From Cinnamomum chago (taxonomy: Eukaryota > Streptophyta > Magnoliopsida > Laurales > Lauraceae), in contig CP142453.1 in assembly GCA_038049695.1 (NCBI GenBank), positions 20,650,001 to 20,714,000 on the forward strand: a stretch of DNA of 64,000 bases. Reading direction: 5' to 3'. A program made the position numbers and the translations under genes. This document shows positions 48,501 to 60,500 of the stretch, piece by piece; positions within the stretch are counted from its first letter, which is position 1; each line of letters begins with the position of its first letter. The notes under the pieces were generated by a model. It made no database searches. It had not been told where the DNA came from and saw nothing but the letters and a program-made list of their open reading frames with translations.

Positions 48501-49358
48501 TTATGGATGAGTAAACTGTTCATATTGAAGAGGAGGTACCTTGTTGTATGTTATTTGCAGCTGATATATTGTTGGTTGATGAATCAAGAGATGGTGTGAA
48601 TGCAAAACTTGAAAGATGGCGGGAGACTTTAGAATCCAAAGGTTTTAAAATAACTCGTATAAGACAAAATATATGAATTGTAACTTTAGTGGGCATTTAC
48701 AAAGAGCTGAAATTACTATGAGAATTGAAGCCCAGGAGATAACCCTAAGGGATTCTTTCCGTTAGCTTGGCTTGATAATAATTATGATTTATGAATGATG
48801 GGGAGATTGATGAAGATGTTGAATATAGGATAAAAGTGGGATGGTTGAAGTGGAGACTTGCTTTTGGAGTGCTTTTTGACCGACGAATACCAACAAGATT
48901 AAAGGGAAAATTTTGCAAGATAGTGATTAGACCGGATATAACCTATGGAGCAGAATGTTGGCCAATGAAAAAACAACACATGCACAAAATGGAGGTAGTA
49001 GAGATGTGAATGTTGAGGTGGATGTGTGGTAAAACTAGGAAGGATAAAATTAGAAACGAGCGATTTCGAGAGCACTTAGGGGCAGCATCAATAGGGGATA
49101 AAATTAGATAAACTTATTTAAGATGGTTTGGGCACGTCTAACACATGGACCGTCAACGGTGTCAGTAAGAAAAAGTTTGGGTATTGAAGTTGATGGCCCA
49201 CTAAGGGGAAGGGGTATGCCGAAGATGACATGGATGGAGGTAGTAAAAATAGATTTGAAGAAGTGCAACTTATCTGAAGATTTAACTTAGGATAGATCAA
49301 AATGGAGAAATAGAATTCATATAGCCGACCCCAACATAGTTGGGACAAGGCTTTGATG

Positions 49359-49413
<55 letters not shown>

Positions 49414-52400
49414 CTCCAAAAAGGGGGTGTTTTTGCCCTTTGTCTCCCACCTAATGCATGTAGAGGTTGCTGGAGATTATTTCTCCTTTAATGCAAAGAT
49501 TGATTACCTTTCGACTTTTTCTCTTCTTTCAAAAAGGCATGTACTTCTTCTAAGCCTTTTTAAAAATCTCTCGTAAGATTCTCTCCTACAGTAAGACGTC
49601 ACATTCTTATTCGCACAAGATAATGAGGCATTTTCCTCTACAAAAAGCCCAGGCGTTTTGTAGTGCTCCTCAATATATATATATGTGTGTGTTTATATAT
49701 GTGTGTGTGTGTGTGTATATGTATATATATATACATGGGAAGTGCTCCTATGAGAGTAACTCTCACACTACTATGAGAGTACGGGGGAGGTCCCTCAGAT
49801 TTAGGGTGTTGGCATTGGATATGGATCCAATGTGTCCCCCCTTACTCTCGTAGTAGTGTGAGAGTTACTCTCATAGGAGTATTTCCCTATATATATTTAT
49901 AAAATATTTTATCCATAAGTTTGAGCCTAACCCATTTACATATCCCAGTCATGCATTCATTTGGCTGTATATTATAGGTACCTGTTATGGACTTGGCCCT
50001 GACACAATTACATAGTGAGTCCATATTTGTGGATTAAAATTAATCTCCGTTGTCATATATCAAATTGAGCCTATTCTTATTCTTCTCAGATGGGTTTTTG
50101 GGGTTGTCAATCCTACGACATTCATCACTATGATCAAGAACAAAATTTGTGTGCATGAGAAATCCAAAATCAACTTTAGGTTGAATGTCTTTCAGGTTAT
50201 TTTACATATGTAATTAATGAATTTAAAATTTTTTTTGGGTGCATGAAAATTCCTGGGAATGGCTGAGTAGCTTTTAGAAGAACCAAATTCACATCTCAAA
50301 CACCCATTCTCCGGACCTTTCTTAAATCTTAGATGCTCTATGGGGAGCATTAGGGCCACCAACTAGTGTGGTTGCATGGAGGGTTGGTTGTCATGTTTTT
50401 GATTGTGGATGTTCAGTAAATCGATCTAATCAAATGACCATGTCTATGGATTTTATGTCTTGGCCACCTCCCGTAGTTTTGTCCAGTGCATGTGGACAGG
50501 AGGGTTTGAATGTGCCCCAGGGATTAGTTCTCGGCTATCCTGAAATGAGGGTCCCTCGGGCTCAGGGCCAAAGGCTCCTAGGCTGGACCGGGCAGGAGAT
50601 ATCCTGGGTTATAAAAAAAATCTATGGATTTTTATGTCCTCAATTATTAATGGAGAAAAATCAGAGAATAAAAAAAAAATAAAAAATCAGCACTTCAGCT
50701 ACAGGTACTCTCCACTGGGATCAAAATTGGGCAAACTAATACACGGGAGATAGGTGAGCATGTTGAGTTGTTGGGGTGGGGTTGAGCGGGTAGTAGAATG
50801 TGTGTTTTGCAGACTCTCTCTTTAAGTTTATACGCAAGCCTCGTCTGATCATTTTCTTGCTCTAGAAACCTTTTAAGAAATTTCAAATTTAATTGTGGGG
50901 AATTGAATTCTGCCTTGCCTATGAAAATCTCTTTGTAATGATGACTTTTTCAATGTGGCAACGCGTCGTTAGACATATAATAAAAATGAGGCTGTCACAC
51001 GAGAGAGTGTGCATCTTACATTGTTGTCATAGAAGTGCACCTTGACAATTGAAATCTATCATGTCCTTCGATCATTTCTCTAATCCTTTTCTGTTTATGG
51101 ATCGAATTTGATCAACAGGAGATCTCACGCAACGTCTCTGTACTGCGGCAGAAATAAAGTTTTACTTCAATGGTTTCATTGATCAAGTTGGAAAAAGTAC
51201 CAATTACCTGAGACCTAACAAGAATTGTAACTTGACTTCATGGGTTCCTGGTTGTGAGCCAGGATGGGCCTGTAGTGTTGGCAAAGATCAGAAGGTAAAT
51301 CTCAAAGAGTCAAAGGACGCGCCCGTTAGAATTCTTGATTGTCAGCCTTGTTGTGAGGGTTTCTTCTGCCCTCATGGCATTACTTGCATGATACGTAAGT
51401 ATCTCCTCAGTTTTCTCTTTTAGTGATTGTTATGACTTTGAATCAGTTTCAATTTCAGTACCTTCTTATTCTATATATACCATGGTTTTGTACTGCATGC
51501 ATATAACTAAAGAAGGTTACTATGTCAAACTGGTGGGGCTGCAAATTGGCAATGTGGTCTCTTCCTGGAGAAATTGTTGCATATAAAGTTTCTCGATGTC
51601 ACTATACAGTCAATCTTTTCCATTTACATCTCAAATATCTGAATTGCACAAACCTAATGGATGTGCAATAAAGCAGTATTTAGCACTTTGTTTTCTTTTT
51701 ATTGATTAATTTACAGGTGGATAATTGTTATGTGATTCTTCTTTCATGAACATAGATTGCCCTTTTTTTTTTCCTGTTTGTTTGTGTATTTAAAATTTGT
51801 GATTTGTTATTTACTAGTTCAGAGCTCCATATAATGGTTTTAGATTCTGTAATTTTAGTAACAAATGAAGAAGATCTCTCCTAACCTACTTTGCCAATAA
51901 TTCAAAATAAAAGTATGACATATTTATTATTTTACATATGACAATCATAAATCTTAAAGCGGAAGCAGCTTAAGAAGACATGAGACAGAATGGGTTTCCT
52001 TTGAAATGAATTCATTTTTAAGTTTTAAATAGTTTTTCCGAATCTTTCTTTGGAAAAAAGAAGTGCATGTCATTATCCAGTAAAAAAATGGAACATCTTG
52101 ATTCATATCCTACACGATAAAAAATCAAATAGCTCTCCCTTTCCTTTTGCCCCCGTTAAATTTATTGTATTCCTTCACTTCTAGTAATTTTCTAACCTAA
52201 ACAAAGTCCACACACTCACATGCAACACATGTATATTCACAGTGGATGGTGTTTATGGTATGCAAAATGTTCCTAATTCTTTGTTTCATTCCATTTGTTT
52301 GTTACAATTGAAGCTTGTCCCTTGGGCGCTTACTGTCCGCTTGCAGAACTCAATAAAACAACTGGCATTTGTGATCCGTAAGTTGACCTAATGGTGGTGA

Positions 52401-54490
52401 AGTTCGTACAAACTATTTTTTATTTATTATCGTGTACAGTGTACTTGTATTAATGCTGATTGCTGAAAGCATTTCACAGATACCATTACCAACTACCTTC
52501 AGGAAACACAAACCATACCTGTGGTGGAGCAGATATTTGGGCTGATGTTGTGAGTAGCAGCCAAGTCTTTTGTTCAGCAGGATCATATTGTCCAACTACC
52601 ACCCAAAAAATTCCTTGTAGTAGTGGGTATTGATTCTTATCCTAAAAATCTAGCATTTTCTATTTATTTTGCAACTCTATGTTTGCCATATAAAAAAATG
52701 ACTTGAAAATGGATATATAGATGAGCAGAACTTTTCCTTGCCCTTTTTATTCCATTATTGGATGATATTCTTCTACCTTCATGTTAACTATTCTTTGGTT
52801 CAAATTTCAGACATTATTGCCGGCTGGGATCCACAAGTCAACAAAGTAAGTTTATTGCCATTCTATTGTTTGCAAGGCCATGCTTGATTTTCACTAAAAA
52901 GCAAGGAGTGGATCATTAAGTTCCTTCGTTGATATCATTTTGTAATCTTCTGCTTTTCTGTTATAAGCCTTCTATACTGTTGTTTATGCCATCTTTTGGA
53001 TTGGCTGGTGACTGGTGTTTTTTTGTTCCTTTCTTCTTTAATATATTATTTTCATTACTGACTAAAAAGGAATGATAAATTGATAATAACCTGAAGTATT
53101 ATCTTGGAAAGCGGTTTGCAGTAAATGATTTAGGTGACTTGAAATACTTCTTGGGCTTCAGTTGCCAGATCCAAGAAAGGAATAATTATTTATCAGCGGA
53201 AGTATACATTAGATTTGTTGAAAGAAATGGGTAAACTGGTTGCTAAATCAGTAAAAATCCCTATTGAGTAGAATCATGGACTTGACCATGATAGTGGTGA
53301 TCTGCTGAAAAATCTGTCATAAATTGGATGGAAAGCTTATCTAGTTGATGATCATTCGACCACATATTTCATATGTAGGTAGTGTGGGCAGCTAATTCAT
53401 GCTTGTGCAAAGAGCAGGATATTTAAATGCTGTTCATCGAATTTTGAAATACTTGAAGGGTTCACCAGGTCAAGGAATTCTCTATGCTTGCCACAAACAT
53501 TTAAACATAGTGGCATATATCAATGCAGATCAGGCGGGGTCCCACTGAGATAGAGGGGTCAACTACCAGATATTGTACCTTGGCTTGAGGTAATGCGGTA
53601 TCATAGGAAAGCGAAAAACGGGTAGTTGCAAGATCAAGCTTCAAAGCAGAATATAGAGCCATGGCACATGGGTACCTGTATGCTGATATGGATGAATATT
53701 CTTCTAAATGAAATGGGTTTTGTTAGCAGTAATCTTATGGTTCTACATTGTGATAAAACTGCTGCTCAACATGTCAAATTTTGTTTATCCTGTGGGATCA
53801 AGAACATAGAAATTGATTGCCATAATGTTCATGAGAAAATTGTTGGGAAAGAAATTCAGATTGAACATTGTTCTACTGAAGTTCAATTGTCAGATTTTCT
53901 CACAAAGGCTATCACAGAGAAGTAATGATCATCAGTTCTATCCAACCTAGGAATACATAGTAAATATCTGCCATAGAGACTGATTTGTAATATATTGGGG
54001 GGTTTTTAAATTTTACTATCATAGGAACTGATTTGTAAAAAAAGGAATTTATGAGGGCCTTGTTATCAATAAACAAAATACTTAAATTTTTAGCATAAAT
54101 ACAATATCAAGTGGTCCCGCAACCTTTGTTGGACGAGCTGGAAAGATTTTCTCTCCTCTCTTTCTCTACCTTTTTCTATTTTCTTTTTCCTTTCTCCCCT
54201 AGAAATTTTGGATGTTTTGTATTGTCTACAGAAAATATGAGATAACTTGAGGGTATGATTTGCAATCATGTAATTTGTATTTATATATACCTTTTGTAAT
54301 TTTGTCCAATTATAGGGTCTTTTCTGTAATTTTTGAAAATATAAATAAAATAAAATAAGAGGGCTACACATGGTTTCAAAGTCAGGGCTCTACATTCCTC
54401 CCTCTTTCTTCTTCTCCTCTTCTTCTTCTACCAAACCCTAAACCTTGTAATGTTTTAAAATAGTAGGGAAGAAAGAAAAGAAGGAAACCA

Positions 54491-54551
<61 letters not shown>

Positions 54552-57500
54552 GGATTATGAAATTGTAGCTTTGATACCATATCAACATCTTGGGTTCCAT
54601 GTGAGAAGAGGAGGAGCTACATGGCTGATTTGCAGAACTTTGGCGAGCTGCAAGATCGATTTGTGAAACTTGCACTAATCCATGACTAGATATTGTAATT
54701 TTATTATTTCAAATAATGATGTAGTATAGGCAGACTATCCAATTTGATATTATTACAAAGAGACCTTCGACATTGGTATATTTACATAAAAGTTCATAAA
54801 TTAAAGAAATATGTATCCCGTGAAAATGGTAAACATTAGTTGTTTATACTTGTTAACTTCAGATATATCCTTGTTTTTTTATGATACATTGCACACCAAG
54901 CATTATTTTGTATATGCTTTGTGTGGGGCATTTTGGAATTTTGAAACCACAGAGGTGCCTCTCTCTCTCTCTCTCTCTCATATTTCATTTGAAATCCACC
55001 ACTTACTGCAACTTACTTGAATTCCTGTTCTTGCTTCATCACACCAAGATAAAATTCACTAATCTTTGTAGGAACCTGTGGCAGGATGCTTCAAGTTGAC
55101 TTCTTGTGATCCTCATTCTGCAAACCAAAATATTCATGCATATGGTGTCATGCTCTTCGTAAGTGTTTCTTTAGTTATTCATCATAGTGAATTGAACGTA
55201 ATTAAAATTTATTGGTTTTAACCTGGCCTTACATTGCCCTTTTTTTGTTTTTTGTTTTTTGTTTTTGCTGCCTTGCATTCTAGATGACCATTGGCATATA
55301 AAATTAACCACCGCTACTCTTAGGGATATTATTGTTAGCAGCATGTCCTTGGCTTTCTAGTGATGACCTGCTGACTTTTCCTATGAAATAGTAAAGAACC
55401 ATCAATAAAATGTAACCTCAATGATCATCATTGAAATTTGTAGTTGTCTAAGTGTAAAGTAGAGAGTCTAGTGTGAACCTGACGAACATTTAGTGAGGTC
55501 CATGATTCATGAGAATGTATGGCTAAGATGGTTAGATCTAAATTCAATTAGAGGTAGCCCAAAATAAACTTCATCGATTATTGATGGCTATCAATTTAAT
55601 AGTTTAATAGGTTTGTCAACAAAAGAGAAAAGGAAAAAGTTGGAGTTGATGGTCCACAAGTTAAGATCACTCTAATTAGGGTCAAATTTGAGGATTATCC
55701 AATCCAAGGGGGTAGGTATATTGGAGGGGGCATGATTGTTTCAAGATGGTACCACAAGAAATTAACTAAATCATATACATTAGTTTTTATTTTCTTGATT
55801 TATATTGAAAATGTTAAAAACCATTATAGAATCCCAAGGATGTACTTCTAATATATTTAGTTGATCAAGCATATTTGGGGATTGGAACTTATGCCATACC
55901 TTTAGTGACTCAAATCTGATGGAGATCTTCTCGACTGATAAATCTCTCCTGATCCACTTCCAATGGCTCTTTAGAACATTGTCTATGGTGGAAGAGATCT
56001 GCAAGAGAAATCCACCACTTGAATTGCTACTAATTGATAGAAGGGCAATCTGATGCTAACAAGATTGCGGTCTTGACTCACCTTTGCAACTAGATTTTGT
56101 TAGAAAACCCAATGAGAAGGATACTTTTAAACACTTGAGCTTCAATTTCACTTGGAGTTCAACAGCGACACCCAGATTTATTGTAAATTGAACCCAATCA
56201 TAAGGCTTGAATACCCTTGCTTGCTATTGCGACAAATCACAAGAGGAAGATCACCTAGGTGGATTGTCTTCTTCTTGCCCAAATCCAAGGTTAAACCAGA
56301 TCAAATATATTAGGTTGCTTTGCAAACTCTGCAAGGCTTTCACCTAAAGGGAAAGTTCTCTGAAGCAATCTTATTCCAAAACTCCATCTCTACAGTCTTT
56401 TCATCTATTTTGTACCTAAACGAAGGAAGCCTGATCTATCTAAACCATTAAAAAGAATGAGCTAAATCCTAGCCATCCGAACATAATCAAAATAATCCGT
56501 AAAAACTCATAATTGTCCTGCACTTTCCAGAAAATTGGATATAACTTTCTCAGTATGGGTGAAACTCGCACAAACTTGGGCTCAATGGGGAGCTAACTAA
56601 ATAAGCTATACTTCGGGTGACTTGGTTAAAACATGCATGCATTGGGCTGCATCACAATCTTTCCTCCTCTCTCTTTCTACTTTTGGAAAAAGAAAAAGCA
56701 ACTGCATTAAGGCTTCGTTGTGGGGATCATTATAAGGAGTTAAGTGGTTTTAGATTGTGTCTATGATGAATCCTCCATATATGCATTCATATGTTAAAAG
56801 TTGAAGAATGCCCATAACATCTTTAACTCAAAGTGTAGTGGCTCCTTTCTCCATGCTCTCTAATGGGTCTGAACACTTGAACATACTCACTGCTCATTCA
56901 TGTCATCCATCTATTGCAATTGGAGAATGGATCATCAAGAATCAAGATCCAACCATTGGCTTTCAATCATGACACACAAAAGCACAGTCATGAAAGAATC
57001 CAATAGATGGAATCATTTCAAAATTACTGTGTTTGTTTTGACTGCCTTCTTGGCTTTATGTATTTGATGTTCATCTAGTCCTTCGGATCTTTTGTTATGA
57101 TTAAGTTTATAATCATCCAAGTGGATATTAGATCTCATGTTATTGTTTTAAATTTCTTAACTTGCTTACTGTGTGGATCAAATGGCTCCCAACCAGTCCA
57201 TGGTATCACCAGTGTCTCAAAATCAAACCAGTTGGACCCATGAAGATAAAAAAAATCCTTATTAGTTCTAGGATATAAAAAGACCTCCATTTTCATTCAC
57301 TTAGCATTTATGTATGAGTTATTGGACCATTCAGTGATGTAGGCCATACCCAAAACTCCCACAGCTCGAACTATTTTAGACATGAATTAGATAGGCAGTA
57401 AGGAAAAATGGTTTATCTAGAAGGGAAGATGTTCTCCTGCAGATGTGGGATGCAGGAAAACTGGATCGGTGCCCTTCGTGATGTGCCCATCCATATAATT

Positions 57501-60500
57501 CGGGTTGGGAAAGGGAGGGAGAGGAGGGTGTTGTCCTGCCTTATGGAGGGTTTGGATGGGAGCTCCAGCATCCTGCTGTTTGTGCGAGAATATTTTCTTT
57601 ATCTAGCAGTCCACAACCAATGGCAAAATTCCTCCAGATAGCATCTTGGATTATCCAACTGGCATCATTTTAAGGTGTTCTATTCTTGTCTCATGTATTG
57701 GAATCAAAGGGTTAATAATGAACTTAGATGTAAGGGTCTAAAACCGAATACTAAATGAAAATTATTCTTGCTTTCCAAGTTAGTCAAATGACTATTATTT
57801 CTCGGATGGCCAAACAGAAACTCTGCTCATTAAGCAAAAAAAAAAGAAAAAAAAAAAAAGAGAGATTCTGCTCTTAATGACTTCATCACAAATTTACCTT
57901 TCCTAGATGCAGGAATTGATGCAAGATTTCCCTACTAGAAGGCAAAGCTCCGAAGAATTGAGACTAGATCTCCCTAGATCAGCTCCTTTGATGAAAGAAT
58001 TCCAACACAACAACCTCCAACATCAATGAAAGGGAGATTAGTGCTTATGAAAGTGTGATTAGCAATGTAAGAAACCCTAGAATCCAAGAGAATCCTCCAA
58101 AAATGAACAAAACCAAAGATTGGTAGAAAACTGCGACTCATGCAAATTTATTCCAAGATGGGTGAACGTAGACTTCATATTTATGTTTACCAAGGGTTAC
58201 TACCTTAAGTTTAATCCAACCCATTGGTCTAGCATAAATCCTACCATTGTATATTTTGATCCTAGCCGTGGATTAGAAATGATAATAGCAAAGAAAATTA
58301 CTGAACTACCCATAAAGCCCACTCGAATTAAAAGAAACAAACTAAAGTTGTGAAATGAGCTCCATAGGTCTGGTTGTCCACTCCATGTGCTGTTTTTTTA
58401 GCCCATGGGGATGGGGGTTCCCCTAGATGGGCCACTAGGCCCAAAGGACCGGCTGGTCTAGTAGCCCTAGGCGTGTGGGCTAGGCTAGTTGCTCTATGAG
58501 ATGGGCTGGGGTCTAGTCCTCGACTCCTGTCAAACTTCTCGTTGTAGTGAGTGCATAGGCTACTATAGGGTCTGCATCATCAACGAATTCATTGAGTTAT
58601 CAGTTGTAACTAGTTTGATGGTAGTATATAATACCAATATATTATCATCATAAAAGTAGCCTAATATACCTTTACTTCTTCACTCTCTTTTTTAGGTGCG
58701 ATAGATGAGCATGATATGCATAGTTGAGGAGGAATATATACAATAGAGCATATGGAAGGGCCTCCTTACAGTCAACTTGAAAAAAAAATCAGATCTGTTC
58801 ATGTGGGGCTTTCATTTCAATGATCTGGACTATTGAAATGGTATGCCTCCGTTTTTATTCCTAGTTGGGCCTATCTTCACTTTTTTCAAACTGATATTCA
58901 CGGTCAGATTCACATAAAGTGACAAATCTCATAATTCATAGCATTTTCATGTTTTTTTTTTACATTATTGTTAGCCCCTTAAACCTAATTTCACTTTGGT
59001 TGGAGCACTAATCGGTTTTGATAAATATGATTAAATCACTTCTTTGACAAATACAGGCATTTGGAATATGAGTCCTATCAGTTTTAATTCAAGAAACGTG
59101 GTTAGAATGGACATTTGGATTTGTGTTAGGTGGGCCCCACTGAACAAAAATATCAGATTTACTGAAAACCAGTATTTATTATGGTTTCAACCTCTTTTAT
59201 CTGTCAATTGAAAGGTGAATATTTCTTTAAGTTGTGCCCAAATGGATAAACATGGTTGGGCACGCATTCTGAATGATTCTGATCTTTGACAAATGGTACC
59301 TATTTATGGATCTGTTGTGGTCAACTTGACCATATGGAACCCCTTATAATACAGCCGACCGTATATAATCACTCCTATGGATAGTTTGCATTTATTTCTA
59401 TGAATACAAAGGTGAATATTACTTTGATGGAAGTCGATTGCTGGCTGAGATGGATGAACTTGAACCGCACCATCTGAATGATTCTGATCCTTGATATGTG
59501 GGTACAATTGTACAGATCTGACTTTGTGAGGTTGACCCCTTAGTAAGGTTGACTATATATAATCAATTCCCATGCATACTTCGCATTTGCTGTAGATTCT
59601 GAATAGAAAGCTGATTCAATGAAGAATAGATAGGACTTGAGTTGAATTATAGTTTCTTGTACACTAGGAAATGCTGTTATTGGTTAGAATAAGCTGAATT
59701 CTATGACAAAGTAGTTAATCCTGATTTCTACTAGAACCAGTCCAATTCTGGTTAAGGTTAATCCTCATAGTTTTATTAGTTGTCCTTTAACGCAAATTAT
59801 TTATCTGCTGGTTCCTCTCATGTTTATGGCCTATACCCTAAATTCTCATCCATCGTACAATTCTGATCCTTCAGCTAGTTGAAAATGGTCGTGGGCATGC
59901 TAAGGCCAATTGTCAAGCACTTCCTTGATCATCAGATGGAATAGATTGGAGCATATCCATCCGTGATAGCCATCCTACCATTAAGTGGTGTGGATAACCA
60001 AAAGGCAGTCTGCGCCTATATGAAAACGTTTTTATTTTACTTGTTGACTATATGATATTTGTTCCATCTTCCAGTAGATATTTATCCCAATGGTTGTGAT
60101 CTTCTATGCGGAGGTTCACCTGTATCATCTCCATTATACACATGGTATTCAGCTAAGAAATCAAAACCAAAAAGTGAGGTGAATTAAAGCTGAAGAATTG
60201 GAATGATAGACCCATTTTAGCTGTTTTATGAGTGCTTTGAAACTGGAATGCGAAAAAGTGAGCAAGATAAAAGCAATTGTACGCATCCATGGTGGGGAGG
60301 GGTTTGAGTTACAGGACCATATAAAATTAGTATAGTGAAATGGCCATGACGTTAATCTAGATCCATCTGTCTGATAGCCCACAGTATTAAATCCTAGTTG
60401 AGGAGATTTCTGCAGATTAAGAGAAAGTTCATTTTTAGCCTCATTTGTTTTTAGTTCTTTTATTTGTTTTGTTATGATGTTAAATATTGAAAATAATTTT

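Larger units (their letters stand above)
40230..51118 (+). other. ABCG intron 2, 10.9 kb, packed with transposon remains
   Basis: The donor is AAAG|GTAAAT and the acceptor is TCAACAG. Contents recognised: a mini copia element, an L1-type LINE split by a hAT-like element, two hairpin MITEs, an RTE-type LINE end and three microsatellites. The segments 40230-42439 and 49888-51118 contain short ORFs without recognisable similarity. Confidence 0.85.

Noticed and set aside
57408-57641. 77-codon ORF, suspected retrotransposon fragment
   Set aside because: The resemblance was too vague to name a domain.
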